Source: Benincasa hispida
Lineage: Eukaryota; Streptophyta; Magnoliopsida; Cucurbitales; Cucurbitaceae
Assembly: GCF_009727055.1 (NCBI RefSeq)
Contig: NC_052358.1
Span: 45,639,325-45,703,324, forward strand
Direction of reading: 5' to 3'
DNA: 64,000 bases
The position numbers and the translations under genes are program-made. The notes below the pieces were generated by a model, which searched no databases, was not told the DNA's origin, and worked only from the letters and a program-made list of their open reading frames with translations. The first letter of the stretch is position 1. Every line of letters begins with the position of its first letter. This document shows positions 22,448-35,195 of the stretch, piece after piece.

Positions 22448-25337
22448 ATGTTACTGAAGAGCCTCAGTCGCCTCCATAACCTTCCTCTCGCCTCTCTCTT
22501 TTCCCCAACTCTCTCTCCAAAATCCTCTCCCCACTTTCTCTCTTTCTCAGCTCGGCTTTCCCATTCCACCACCCCGAATCGTTCCCCACCCCACCTTATT
22601 TCCGCTTCCAACGCCACCGCCAAGACATCAATCTCCGATTCCGCTAGATTTGCCCGCACGGTTCTGTTTGTTCCTCCTGGAGTCGACGCCGATGACGTAT
22701 CCGAAGAAATGATCCTTCCAGGCTCCAACATTGTGCTCGGCCCTTATGCCGGCGACTCTCGTGTCAAGGAGGTTGAATTCGTCAAAAGCAGCGCTCGGGC
22801 TAGGGATTGCCCTAAAGATAACAAACCTGAATTTGCGATTCTTGGTCGTTCCAATGTCGGTAAATCTTCCCTTATTAATGCCCTTGTTCGCAAAAAGGAA
22901 GTTGCTCTTACATCCAAGAAGCCAGGTCTGATTGATTTTATGTTTGTTTTAACTATTCCGTATGCAATTGGATTCTATCAGTGGTTAATTCCATTGAATT
23001 TCTGTTTGATTGCAGGGAGGACGCAGCTGATTAATCACTTCTTGGTGAATAAAAGCTGGTACATAGTGGACTTACCAGGCTATGGGTAATTTCCGTTTCT
23101 TTTCTCACAAGCTATGTTTGGGTTGTACTCTTTTGCATGTGAGTCTAAGGTTTGAGATGTTTATGTGAAAATTTGTGCTAGAAGTTTACGTTTTTTCTTG
23201 TTGGGGCTGTCCTTTTGGGTGATATTTCGTTTTGGAGATTCTATGTTAACTAATATGATTTGATTAGTACAGTGGGGGAAAATAAAGTACTGTTTTTCTT
23301 TTTAGCTAGCATCTGTTATTGTATTGGTTGAAAAGTTTTTAGTTATGTAGTTCAATGGCTGCCATCTGTTCTTTGTCTCTTAATAATACACTATTGCTCT
23401 TCCAAATTGGTGGCTTGGTCTTTTAAGTTGACAGCTACTTCTCTAGCTTCCTGATTGGATGATCAGATTGCTCATACGGGTAGATCTTGTCTATAATTTC
23501 TTTAGTAATAGGTAAACTGGGGGATTGTCCAACTAGTATGTAAACTTGTTTAAATGATTAATTACTAGCAATTTGATGCATTAGAGGCATATCATCAGTG
23601 TTTGTTTCATTTTTATGGTAGCGGTGCTATACTGTTATATTTCTGTTTTTTTTGCAAGAAATGAAGTTTTCAGAGATCTTAGGGTGTTTTTAAATGTTCT
23701 AAAATTATAAAAGTACTTCTAGTCCAAGCAGTCAAATATCATGAAATATATTTTTTAACCAGCACAAGTTCTCTTAAGAATTCTAAAAATCGAATTGAAC
23801 TCTGGAATCAAAACTGTGAAGATTTTGAGAATCAATTCATAAAAGCTTGCCCCTTTCTCATTCAACAGAAATTTACTGTCCTGTTAGGACGAAATCTTTC
23901 TCATAAAAGCTTAAGATCTCATGTTTACAATTCATAAAAGCTTTTTCAAATGTCATAAAAGCTTGCCCCTTTCTCAAGTTCTCATGTTTACAATTTTTTC
24001 AAATGTCCCATCCCCACTTTGCTTGATTTTGTTCTGCGAAAAATCACCTTGAATCCATAAAGAAAGCAAGTCTATGAAATCCAAGCAAATGCCTTAATAT
24101 TTCCTAATATTCCGAAACACTAGTTCACAAACCTTGAAATGGAGTCTCGTGGTAATCATTAAAATCTTATTCAGTATGTTAGAAACTCGTTGCTTCTGTA
24201 TTTTAATGGAGATAAATCTAAATGAACTAGACTTCTTAAACAAATATAAATTCTCGACTCTCAAGTAAGCATGACCTTTTTGAAGTTAATATGTTCCTTC
24301 TTCTTCTTCTTCTATTTTCTTTTTAATCTTTGGATTTTGAATGTGTTTGTGGTCTTTTGAATCCTGAACACCTTTCTTCCACTCTTAAAAAATGATCTTT
24401 CGAATTATCTCTTTGTGATGGCAAACGAATCATATTAAGATGGGTCAGGTGAATTATCTATCATCCTTCTCAACTCTCAATAGAATTTGATGTGGAATGG
24501 AACCAAAATGTAAAAGATTTGTTTGTGTATTGCTTTGCCATTTTGTTTAAAAGGTGCCTTTTTCTTTGTTCTCCAATTTGGTCCCTCAAGAATTTCCCCT
24601 TGCCTTGAGGCTTTTGAGATATTTTGTGCTATTAAGATTTTTATTGTTAATAAAAGGTTTTACCTTTCGACCAAAAATAGGTCTGAAGAGCATTGTTATA
24701 TTATATGCTTAAGGTAGGTATAGTTCTTAACTGGTTTTGTACAGGACACTAATTTTCGACATTCTATAACTTTTAACGTCTACTTCTGCTTCTAGGAGTA
24801 CATCTTGTTAAATAGTTGTTTAACACTTCAAATTTGATTCAGTTTTGCCAAAGCCTCGGAAACTGCTCGAATGGATTGGTCCTCATTCACAAAAGGGTAT
24901 TTTATAAACCGAGATACTTTAGTAGCTGTGCTGCTTCTTGTTGATGCAAGTGTTCCACCTCAAAAAATAGACTTAGATTGTGCCAATTGGCTTGGCCGCA
25001 ACAATGTATGCGATCTGAATTTAGGTTCATTGCTTTACAATGTTGAAATGTGGTACTAGTTGAATAGATAGGCATTTCTTGTCTGATGTAATTTCCCAAT
25101 ATCTTATGTTGTGTCATGCATTTTCAGATACCGATGACCTTTGTTTTCACGAAATGTGACAAAATGAAGGTGAGCAAAGGAAAAAGACCCGACGAGAACA
25201 TCAAGGAGTTTCTACAACTTATCAGACAGAATTACAAGGTACATCCTTCTTGGATCATGACTAGTAGTGTCACAGGTTTAGGTCGGGATGAATTACTTCT
25301 ACACATGTCACAACTGAGGAATTACTGGGATCAATAA
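22448..25337 (+). CDS. EngB: EngB/YihA-type GTP-binding protein, organelle-targeted
   Basis: Four exons: 22448-22925, 23016-23085, 24843-25005 and 25128-25337. All introns are GT-AG and the joins are in frame, giving 306 residues. The TrmE-Era-EngA-EngB GTPase motifs are all present: G1 GRSNVGKS (residues 133-140), the G2 Thr in KPGRTQ (162), G3 DLPGYG (178-183), G4 TKCDK (245-249), G5 TSSVT (near 282-286). Residues 1-60 are rich in Ser, Leu and Arg with few acids, a typical chloroplast or mitochondrial transit peptide; I cannot tell which. Bacterial EngB helps assemble the large ribosomal subunit, and the Arabidopsis relative (EMB2001) is needed for embryo development, so the likely role is organellar ribosome biogenesis. 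Intron 2 (1757 bp) holds repeat-like text. The start is the first ATG and its length fits the family. The minus-strand frame over exon 1 is a shadow. Confidence 0.92.
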
Positions 25338-26596
25338 CTAATGATCTTGAGCCTCGTTTGGTTGAAAAAAACTGGCTATCCATATCGTCTAGGATATTGC
25401 AATCAAAAGTTAGAAATTCATTTGGCTATTTTTGTTACTAATTTAATGTACATGTTCGTTGGAAGCTCCCAGAGAAAGATTAAAATGTGTAAATTGTTCT
25501 TTGAAAAAAAAAATGAAGAAAAAAGAAAAGAAGAAAAGAAAAGAAAGAAAGACCAGGTTTAATCAGGTGGATTTGTAAATTGATGAAGTGTGCTTAGGCA
25601 CATAATACTACATTGGGGGAAACGACATCCATAGAAGCTTAATAACCCGTTACCATGGTGGAAAGTTTCCATCGAAATTTAGCATTGAAATTTCGGTAGG
25701 GAGGCAATTTCGTTTTTTTCCTATTTCGACGAAATTTTGAGAAAATTTCAAGAAAATTTTGATTTTTTTAAAGGAATTAGCTACATTAGCTTAGCTGAAG
25801 TTCTTTTAGTTTTACGGCCTGATTGCATACAATTGTGTAGTTTCACATGCCAGTGTCATTTTTGAAGAAGGAATGTGCTACTTTTTCTAATTTCTAATTT
25901 TTCTCAATTTTAAATTTTATTTTCAATCCAAAACTTTCATTCCCAAAGAAACTGAATTTGAAAACACACATACGTGTGCGTGCACGTGCACAAAAAATAA
26001 AAAACTATATTTATTTTTGACATCATTCAAACTTTTTCTGTTAAATTTTCATATCATTTCATCTTAAAATTGAATTGATATGAGTTTTGTTTCTTTTACC
26101 CTCCAAAATTTTCATTTTCACGTTGTTTCACCTCAAAGTGTTTTTAAATTTTATATTATTTTGTAATTATTTTATTTACATTTCTTTTTAAAATTTTTGG
26201 TCTTGCATCAATTTTTACACAGACATCGAAATGATATCTTACTTTATAGAAATGATGATTAAAATGATCAATGATGTGTCGATGGTCTAATTATGCCACA
26301 GTCTGTTTCATTAACTAATGTATAATAATTTTCATCAATTTTTATAAAGTTTTTTTTAAATTTCTATGGACATTGATATTTCTATAAAATTGGAATCTTG
26401 ATATTTTTATCGACATTGATATTTCGAACCTCGTTCATTAACAAATGCAAACATATAAATATAAAAAATTGTATTTTTTAAGCTTAGAATGGCACTTAAT
26501 TATACATAAATTGTTATGTAGCTCAAAATACACAAGTATTTTTCTAAAAACAACATGGGTTCCAAATATTCAAATGACACCACAACAATTGCAATT
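25338..26596. other. Intergenic region with a dispersed AT-rich repeat
   Basis: The 3' side of EngB and the 3' side of the glycosyltransferase meet here (convergent genes). 25650-25765 resembles 39755-39860: both read like 'catggtgRaaattttccatygaaattt' followed by 'ttcgacRaaRttttgag'. Related wording ('acattgatatttc') recurs near 26370-26430. This is probably a short non-autonomous element family. The purine run near 25505-25555 is low-complexity. Confidence 0.45.
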
Positions 26597-29500
26597 CTAT
26601 GGTACTCTCAAATCATTCATAGTGGTCATAAGCTTCATTTTTTGAAGCTCCTTAAGCAAAGAAAGCAAGTTGATATGAGACGAACCACCACAATTCACAG
26701 CCCTTGTTGCTGCCTCTCCCATTTCTTTAGCCCTTTTTCTCATTTCCAAAGCTTCTACACTTCCACCCATCACAAAATCCACAGCCTTTCCAATATCTTC
26801 CCTATTAACGATCTCTTGTTTTTCTTCTCCCAAATGCCACCACTTTTTGGATCCAACTCCCACTCCATTCTTCACTACTTCAATCAACAGCTTCTCATTG
26901 TAAAATTGCTCAGCAAACAATGGCCATGTGATCATTGGTAAACCTGCACTTACCCCTTCAAGAATAGAGTTCCAACCACAATGAGTCACAAATCCTCCAA
27001 CACTTTCATGCTCCAAAATCATCAATTGTGGTGCCCACCCCCTTATTATCAAACACTTCTTGCTTTTAATCATATTCTCCTCAAACCCTTTTGGAAACCC
27101 TTCATTTACTATGTCATCATCGTCTTCGTTGTTTCTTTTTACGACCCAGATGAAATTGTGACTAGATTCTCGAATGGCATGTGCGATTTCGGTAATCTGG
27201 TTGGGGTTCGTCTGGACCAAACTTCCGAAGTTGATGTATAAAACGGATTTTGGTTCTTTCTCGTTAAGCCATTGGAGTAAGTTGGTGGTCTCTATGCTGG
27301 GGTTTCCACCTCTATATTCTTTATCTTCAACTTCCTTGTTTGCCAACAAAGAAACTGGCCCTATGCTCCATGTTTTGATCCCTAAAACCTACCAAGCGTG
27401 ATTGATTGAATACGTTGAGAGTAATAACTAACTTGTTGGAATAATTTTCTCAATCATTAAAAAATATAAACTAATGATTAAATAAGATAAAGAAAAAGAA
27501 AACTACTTGGACCCCGTTTCATAATCAATTTATTTTTTTATTTTCTATTTTTTAAAATCGAGCTTACAAATACTACTTTTACCTATGACTTTCTTGCTTT
27601 ATTACCTACTTTTAGAACATGTTCTTAAAAACCAAGCAATTATTTTAAAAACTAAAAAGATAGTTTTCGAAAACCTTGAGCTTAGAAATCAAGTGGTTTT
27701 AAAGAATTTGAAAAAGTTACCAACAAATTTGGAGGAAACAAACATCAATTTTAAAAATAGGAAACAAAAAATAATTGTTATCAAAGTGGAACTTTAGTCC
27801 CTATTTGGTAGCTATTTGGTTTTTTATTTTTTAAATTTATGTTGGTTTTCTCCTAATTTCTTGCTCATGATTTTCATATTTCTTATGTAAACGTTTGAAT
27901 TCTTACCTAATTTTCATAAACAAATTTTATAAGTTATTCTTTTAGTTTTCAATATCTAGGCTTTGATTTTAAAAACACTTTTAAAATGTTTTTAAAGAAA
28001 ACATAGAAATTAATGATGAAAGTGATGTTTATATGCTTAATTTTAAAAAACAAAACAAAAAACCAAATGGTTACCAAACCGAATCTTAATTTTTGGTTTT
28101 TTTGTTTTAAAAATTTGTCTTGTAAACGCTACTCCTACAATGAGTTCTTTTTCCCCTAGTTTTCAACCATGTTTTCAAAATGTCATTTTTAAGATAAGTC
28201 ATTTTTGTTTTGAAATTTGATTAAGAATTCAAATGTTACTTGAATATGTTTTCTTTAACCCAAAATATTATAAAACGGAGTTGTAATGTTTTGAGTTTAT
28301 ATGCATTGATTACCTTATTCATGTGTTCTTCATATGAGCTTTCCAATTCATGAAAGCTATTCATTATTATTCCATAGCATTGTCTCTCTGATTCTTTAAT
28401 GACATCAAAAAATCTTGAGAAGTCATCTTGTGTGGTGATCCAACTTGGTAACTGAGACTTCGTCATTTCAATAACATCAGGCAACCCCGGAAGTTTGAAC
28501 TTATCATTGTTAGATTCAACTTCAAGATGTGGCTTGTGTGCTCTGATACATTCTTCAGCACAGTAACCGAAGAAGCTCGAACCGTTGAAGGCGAGCCGTG
28601 GGATTCCAAGCTCGGCCGCCACTTTAGTCGTCCACGGGTAAAAGATGTCGGCGACGATACAGTCTGGCCGCATCTCGTGGATGAGGTCTTCGAGTTGAGG
28701 TTGGAGCATGAGAAACGCTTCTAAGACCTTGGGCATCGCCATGGGTGTGGCGGTACTAAGATTTTGGATAGCAGGAGAGAGACCTACCTGTTAAGAATAT
28801 GAATAAAAGAGATATTTTTGTTTAAGGACAATTGTCATGGATAACAAAATTGGTTGTCATGTTTGCAAATGATAAGACAAAGACGAAATCGACAAGTAAA
28901 AGCATGAATGGTAAAAAACAATATAGAAATTTATGTAGTTTATTAACAGTATGTTAATTTAGTCACAACAAGTAGAGGAAGAGAGTAGTTTTATTATTAG
29001 AGAGAAATATCAGATAATATAGATGCAAGAGGCACCAAGTGGATTAAAGGGTTTAGACTAAAGCCGTAAATAATGCATATACAATTTAGGTTTCAAGGCA
29101 TTAATCATTCGGAGTGCCAAATAACAAATTCAAGGCATTTACAACGGTAAATATATCACAAAAATAAGTAATTTTTAGAAATTTTAGGTCTATCATTGAT
29201 ATATCAGTGAATCGATTTTTATCATTGATAGATCATTTTCATAGTTCACTGATAGACCATCATCAAAATCATTCAAATATTGTTTTCAGAAATAAATCTA
29301 TCAAATTAATTGTGATTCAATTAATATAGAAAAGAAACAAATTGAATATATAGATAAAATTCCAAAGAGTACAACCCTAGCTGCAGGCCATGGAATGGTG
29401 TGGAGGCGGATACGGGAACCAGAGACGGAGTCCCGATGGATTTTACTGCGGAAGAGGGCGGCGTTGGCATCGGTGGTGACGATGGTGACGATGACACCGA

Positions 29501-29600
29501 GCTCGGCGAAGAGCGTGGCCACATCAACCAAAGGGATCAAGTGGCCATGGCTCACAAAGGGAAGGAAAATGATGTTAAGTTCATCAATTTTATTGAACAT
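26597..29600 (-). CDS. UDP-glycosyltransferase, UGT73-like
   Basis: Three exons on the minus strand: 29600-29376, 28787-28314 and 27388-26597, both introns phase 0 and GT-AG, giving 496 residues. Family 1 glycosyltransferases move a sugar from a UDP-sugar to a small molecule such as a flavonoid, terpenoid or hormone, in the cytosol. The PSPG box spans residues 351-394 (WAPQ...HCGWNS...AEQ) and is 44 long as usual. The last residue, Gln394, is typical of enzymes using UDP-glucose. His20 (SHGHLIP) is the likely catalytic base and Asp122 (VADIF) its partner. VADIFYPW and HCGWNSILEGVSAG are like group D (UGT73). The start is the ATG at 29598-29600; the frame before it has no ATG. Intron 2 carries two MITEs. 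The reading frame looks intact. The acceptor cannot be told from sequence. Confidence 0.92.
27510..27794. mobile_element. MITE in glycosyltransferase intron 2
   Basis: About 285 bp. The left end 'GACCCCGTTTCATAATCA' and the inverted right end 'AGTTCCACTTTGATAACA' align over about 50 bases, including a shared 'TATTTTTTAAAAT'-like run. The body ('gagcttacaaatactacttttacc', 'aaaactaaaaagatagtttt') is the text of a common plant MITE, probably hAT-related. Exact ends and target repeat are uncertain. Confidence 0.6.
27795..28088. mobile_element. Second MITE, directly next to the first
   Basis: About 294 bp. The left end 'AGTCCCTATTTGGTAGC' and inverted right end 'AGATTCGGTTTGGTAACC' are both followed by 'ATTTGGTTTTTT', giving terminal inverted repeats of about 40 bases. 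A partial third copy (28090-28215) follows, with 'TGTCTTGTAAACGCTACTCC' matching the body of the first MITE. Confidence 0.6.
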
Positions 29601-31770
29601 AATGAGGATCAAGAAGAGATAAGAATTGATTATTGTGGAAGAAAGGTTGCTACAATGAAGTTGATGTTGTTAAATTTGGAGATATATAAAAGAGTAGTGA
29701 TTTTAGAGATTAAAATATGAAGAAAATTTTTTGTCAGAGCACAGCATGTGTTTACGTAGGACATAACGAAAAAAATACTACCAAAAAAACCTTAGGCTAC
29801 ACCAAAGATTCTTAATTTACGATAAAATTCAAGATATATGATTAAAATAGAAAAGAACAATTCTATTATATTAATATAATTACATAATAATGGAATAACA
29901 CAAGCTTTCGAAGTTCAAACCCCCACTCCAGATTTTTCTATTTGGACGATAGGAGGAAATAGACAAATAATATATTGAGGAGTTTTTTTTAAAAAAATAA
30001 CTTTGGACACTATCCATTCATGGGTTGGGTTGGATTGAGTTGAAAGGCTTTTTAGACCCAATCTAATTGTTCGGATTGTAAATTTCTTCCACCCAAATAA
30101 CCCTTATTAAAAAATGAACCTAATCCAACCCAACCATTGGATTAATCGGTTCATTTACTTAAAATTTTATTCTAAAAAGAAGTAAAACATAAATATGTAA
30201 AAATCTAATTTAATTATTTTCATATATTGAATTAAGATTAATAACTCAATTTCAATTTATATAGTGAAAAAAAAGTGCAAAAAAACTATTTTTAAGAGTT
30301 GTTGAAGAATAAATTATTAAAAAAATATTGAAATTAAATAAAACTAAAATAAAATATATGTATAAATAATTGTGTTATAAGTAATAAAAAAAATATTTTA
30401 AAGTTAATAATAAATTCGGGTTGATTTGAATTGGTTTGAGTTATATTAGGTGAACTCATGAACCAATCCAACCCATAAAATTTTCATTTATTTGAACTCA
30501 ATTCAACCCAAACTGCACGAATTGGATTAGGTTGATCGGTTTTTTCGAGTCATGGGATTTTTTGAACACCTTTATTAAACACTCGTGTATGTGTAATTCA
30601 AAGGAACACTCGATAATAATGACAAATAATATGTCATGTGATAATTTTTTATAAAAATATTAAATTATTTTAATTTATTTTTAGTGTGTAAAAAAAATGA
30701 GAATATGTAGTTAGGTGTCGCCTCTAATCATTATCCAAATTTAAATAGTGAGGTTGTACATTACTTATATAAAAGTGAGGTTAATGTATGAATTAATTAG
30801 ATCAATATTATAATTTAAATCATTTACAAAAAGAAATTATAATCTTAATAAAAAAATTAGTAAAAATGTTAGTTTGAAAATATTTAGGGATAAATCATAA
30901 ATGGATATATATGTACTTATACATATATATTATAATATATATAATATATATATATAATATATATATTAAATATTTGGCTCGTGATTGCGAGAGTCCATCG
31001 GACAACCGTTATTCATCAATTTGGTTATTGTCTAAGCCGTCCATGAGTCTATTAGTCCTTTTTTGCTTTAGATCAAATTACGTGAATGGAAGCATCAAAT
31101 TTTAAATTTAAAATTCGGGTAGTATAAGTTTCTATGGTGTCTGTTGAATTATTTTTTATATTTGACGAATGAGTGTTTCTTTATATCATACATAATTTCT
31201 TTTCTTTCTTTTTTTGTTCAATGTGAAAAAAAAATTGCATTTTAGTCTTCTAGATTTTAAGCATTAACTATATGTGTTCTTAGGTTCCAAAATGTTACGC
31301 TAATAGTCAAGTTTTGATTTGGTTTCAATGTAGTTCGTTTTCAAATATACAATTCATCCATTAGACTGATTTTGTTGTTTTTAATTGCGTTTTCTAAATT
31401 TCAAGATTTACACTTTTTATTCCTGAGGATTTTTTTTTTTACTAGATTTGACTCCACTTTTCGTCTCTACCATTAATGTCTATACAATTACTTTTAAAAT
31501 ATTTAAAGAATATGATATATAATTTAATTCAATATTTTATTACTAGAAAAAATTAAAAATTAAATTCACTTCATAGATTATTATTTCAATAACGTTAAAT
31601 CTAAAACAATAGGCTAAATTGAAACAAAAACTTCCTCATCGAAAGGCTAAACATTATAATATTTTAGAATCTTTAGGAGTCAGATTGAAATCAACCAAAA
31701 ATTTAAAGACTTAAAAAAGATTACAATATTTAATTAAGGACTCGGAGGGGAAACTACAAACTCAACACCT
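29601..31770. other. Intergenic region upstream of the glycosyltransferase
   Basis: No gene supported. 30020-30560 contains several 'TGGGTTGGGTTGG' and 'CCAACCCAA' blocks in opposite orientation, suggesting a fold-back or MITE-type element with poorly defined ends. An AT microsatellite stands at 30905-30970. 31240-31760 has opposed 'caagttttgatttggtttcaa' and 'aggctaaattgaaac' text, also transposon-like. Confidence 0.4.
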
Positions 31771-34700
31771 AAGAAGAGGAGAAGGAAGAGGAGTGAGTGA
31801 AGAGAGAGAAGGAGAAGAAGAAGAAGAAGAAGTTAAGCAAAGAAGAAGGAAAGGAAGGAGCGAAGAAGAGGAGAAGAAGAAGGGAGAAAGAAGAAGAAGA
31901 AGAAGAGAACAGAAGAAGGTAGAAGAGAAGAAGAAGAAAAGGGAGAAGAGAAGGAGAGAAGAAGGGAAGGAGAGAAGTAAGAGAAGAAGGGAAAAGAAGA
32001 AGGGAGAAGAAGGAGAGAAGAGAAGGAGAAGGAGAAGGAGAAGGAGAAGGAGAAGGAGAAGAAGAAGGCAGAAAGAAGGAGAAGAAGTAAGAAGGGAGAG
32101 AAGGAAGAAGAAGGAAGAAAGAGAACGAGTAAGAGAAGTAGAGAAGGAGAGAGAAGAAGAAAGAAGAAGAAAGGAAGAGAGAAGAAAGAGAAGGAGAGAA
32201 GAAGAAGAAGAGAGAAGAAGGAGGAGAAGAAGAGAAGAAGGAGGAGAGAAGGAGAAGAAGAAGGAGAAGAAGAAGGAGAGAGAAGAGAGGAAATAGAAGC
32301 CGACAGCTAAGAGAGCAAGAACAGAAGAAGAAGCAGAAGCAGAAGGAAGAAGAAGAAGAAGAGAAGAGAGAAGGAGAGAAGAAGAAGCGAGAGAAGAAAG
32401 AGAAGAAGATGGAGGAAGCAGCAAGAAAGAAGAAAGCAGAAAGGAGAAGGAGCGAAGAAGAAGAAGAGAAGAGAAGAAGAGAAAGAAGAAGAAGAAGGAA
32501 GAGAAGAAGGAGAGGGAGAAGAAGAAGAAGAGGAAGGAAGGAGAAAAAGAGAGAAGAAGGAGGGAAGGAAAGAAGAAGGAGGAGAAGAAGAAGGAGGAGG
32601 AGAAGAAGAAGGATAGGAGGAGAGAAGAAGGAGGAAGAAGGGGAGAAGAAAGAAGGAGAAGAAGAAGAAAGAGAGGAAAGCCAGAAGAAGCAAGGAGCAG
32701 AAAGAAGCAGGAGCAGGAAGAAGGGAAAAAGCAGCAGAAGGAGAAGCAGCAGGAGGAGAAGAGCAAGCAGAAGAAGAACAGCAGAAGCAAGAAGAGAAGA
32801 CAGAAGACAGAAAGTGGCAGAATAAGAAGGCAGCAAAGAAGCAAGAGTTGAGGATAGAAGAGAGGATAGAAAGAAGAAGGAGCAGCAGCAGAAGAAGCAG
32901 CCCAGCAGAAAGAAAGGAATAAAGCAGCAGAAATGAGTAAAGTAAAAAGCGACGGCAGCAAGAAGCGAGGAGCAGAAGAAGCAGAGCAGGAGAAGAGCAG
33001 ACAGAAGTAGGAGAGAGAGTAGAAGAGAAGAAGAAGAAGAAGGAAGAGAAGAAGGGCAGAAGAAGTAGGAGCCAGAAGAGCAGAGGCAGAAAGGAGCAGA
33101 GCATAAGGAAGCAGGAGAGAGAAGCAGGAAGCAGTAAGAAAGCAGGAAGCAAGAGAAAGCAGGACGACGCAGAGAAGAAGCAGAAAGAAGAAGTGAGGAA
33201 GAGGAGAAGAAGCAGCCGAGAAAGAAGAAGAAGAAAGAAAAGAAAGAAGAGAAAAGCAGAAGAAGCGCAGAAGAAAGCAGATAGAAGAGAGAGGAGCCAG
33301 AAGGAAGCAGGAGCAGAAGGAACAGGAGCAGAAAGGATACAGGAGCAGAAGAGCAGGAGCAGAAGGAGCAGGAGCAGAAGAAGCAGCAGAGCCGCAGAAG
33401 AAGCAGCAAGCAGAAAAGAAGCCAGAAGATAGAAGCAGGGGAAGGAGGAGTGAGGAGAAGAAGAAGAAGAAGAAAGAAGAAGGAGAAGGGAGCAGAAGAA
33501 GGAGTGAGGAGAAGAAGAAGGGAGATAGGATCAGTGAGGAGGAGGAAGAAGAAGAAGACAACGAAGGAAAAATGAAGAAGAAGAAAGATAAATAAAAGAA
33601 GAAGAAGAAGAGAAAGAATGAGAAGAAAAGAAAGGAGAAGAAAGAAAGGAGAAGAAGGAAGGAGAAGAAGAGTAAGAAGAAAGTAAGAAAAAGAAGAAAG
33701 AAGAGAGAAGCAGAAGCAGGAAGAAAGAAGAAGAAGAAGGAGGAAGAAAGAAGACAAGAAGAAGAGAACGGGAAAGAAGCGAAAGGCAGAAGGAGGAAGG
33801 AGGAATGTAGAAGAAGAGAAAGCTGAGAAGAAGAAGTGAGAAGGAGAAGAAAGAAGAAAGAAAGGAAGAAGAAGAAGGGAGAAGAAGTAAGAAGAAGAGA
33901 AGGAAGAGAAGATAGTAAGAAGAAGACAAAGAAGAAGATAGGAAGGAGAAAGAAGGATGAAGCAAGGAGAGAAGGAAGGAGGAGCAAGACAGGTAGGAAG
34001 AAGAAGGAGTCAAACAGTAAGGGAAAGTACGAGCTAAACCTTAAGCAGCAGAAGAAGGAAAGCCAACCAGAAAGAAGGGCAAAAAAGAAGCACGAAGGAG
34101 AAGAGACAACGAAGGAAAAAAAAAAAGGAAAAGAAGGCAAGAAGAAGAAGGAAGAAAGAGAAGAAGAAGAAGGAGAAGGAGGAAGAGGGAGCGCGAAGAA
34201 GAGGAGAAGAAGGAGCAGCAAGTAAGTTAAGAAGCAAGCGCAGCAGCAGAAAGGAGCATGGCCCAAGCAGCAGCAGAAGAAGCAACAGCAAGCCAGAAAA
34301 AGAAGGAGCAGAGAAGGAGGAGCCCAGAAGAAGGAAAGCGTGTGAAGCATGAATGCAGAAGTAAGAAAGATAGCAGAAAGAAGAAGCAGTAAGAAGAAGA
34401 AGAAAGAGCAGAAGCAGAAGGGGGAGAAGGCAGAAGGGGGAGAGCAGCAAGAAGGAAAGAGCGAGCAAGAAGCTAAGAGGAGAAAGAATGAAGGTTAAGA
34501 AGGGAGAACGAGAAAGATAGACAGTTGAGAAGGAAGTAAGTAAGGATTGAAAGAAGAAGGAGAAGTAGCAAAGAATCAATATATAAAAGAGAAGCAGAAA
34601 AATAAATAGAAGCAGAAGGTGAGAGAGAAGGAGGAGAAGAATAAGAAGAAGAAAAAAGAAAAGGAGAAAAAAAAGGAGAAGAATAAAGAATAGCAGTTAT

Positions 34701-35112
34701 GAGAAGAAAGCTAGAAGAAGAAGAGAGTGAGGAAGGAACGAAGAAAGGAGATAAAGATAAATAGAAAAGAAGAGAAAGAAGAGGGAGAAAGAAAGGGAGT
34801 AAGGAGAATGGAGAAGAGAGAAGAAGGAGAGAAAAAATGAGAAGAAGAGAAGAAGAAGAAGAAAGCAAGAAGAATAGAGCAGAAAGAAGTAAGAGCCAGA
34901 AGAGCAGAAAGTAAGATAGAAGAAGAAGAAGAAGAAGAAGAAGAAGAAGAAGAAGAAGAAGCAGCAGCAGAAGAAGAAGAAGGAGCAGAAGGAGAAGGAG
35001 CAGAAGAAGAAGAAGCAGAAGAAGAAGAAGCAGAAGAAGAAGAAGCAGAAGCAGAAGAAGAAGGAGAAGAAGAAGAAGAAGAAGGAGAAGGAGAAAAAGA
35101 AGAAGAAGAAGA
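31771..35112. repeat. 3.3-kb polypurine (GA-rich) tract
   Basis: Almost all bases of the plus strand are A or G, in irregular mixes of GAA, GAAG, GGA and AGAGAG, with scattered C (mostly in GCA) and T (mostly in GTA or GAT). It ends in a clean (GAA)n run at about 34918-34962 and then (GAA/GCA)n to 35112. Very long open frames on the minus strand (to 862 codons of Ser, Leu and Phe) and plus strand (Arg, Lys, Glu) come from composition: stop codons are rare in such sequence. No domain is present. Confidence 0.95.
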
Positions 35113-35114
35113 AT

Positions 35115-35195
35115 ATTACATCTCTTAGAACAGGTTTATTTTACACAATAAAAAATTATTATTACATCTCTTAGAACAGGTCTATTTTACACAAT
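35115..35195. repeat. 46-bp-spaced duplication at the edge of the purine tract
   Basis: 35115-35149 and 35161-35195 are 35-base copies with one difference (gtttatt versus gtctatt), both starting ATTACATCTCTTAGAACAGG. They begin three bases after the last GAA-type unit. Confidence 0.85.

Noticed and set aside
22381..22731. 116-codon minus-strand frame over EngB exon 1
   Set aside because: A shadow of the GC-rich transit-peptide coding region on the other strand.
24523..24717. 64-codon frame in EngB intron 2 as an extra exon
   Set aside because: The exon 2 to exon 3 junction (GYG then FAK) is exact without it and the family has no insert there.
31762..34350. Minus-strand frame of 862 codons, and several other long frames, in the purine tract
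   Set aside because: Made only of Ser, Leu, Phe and Pro (or Arg, Lys, Glu on the other strand). This follows from the base composition, which makes stop codons rare; no domain or start context.
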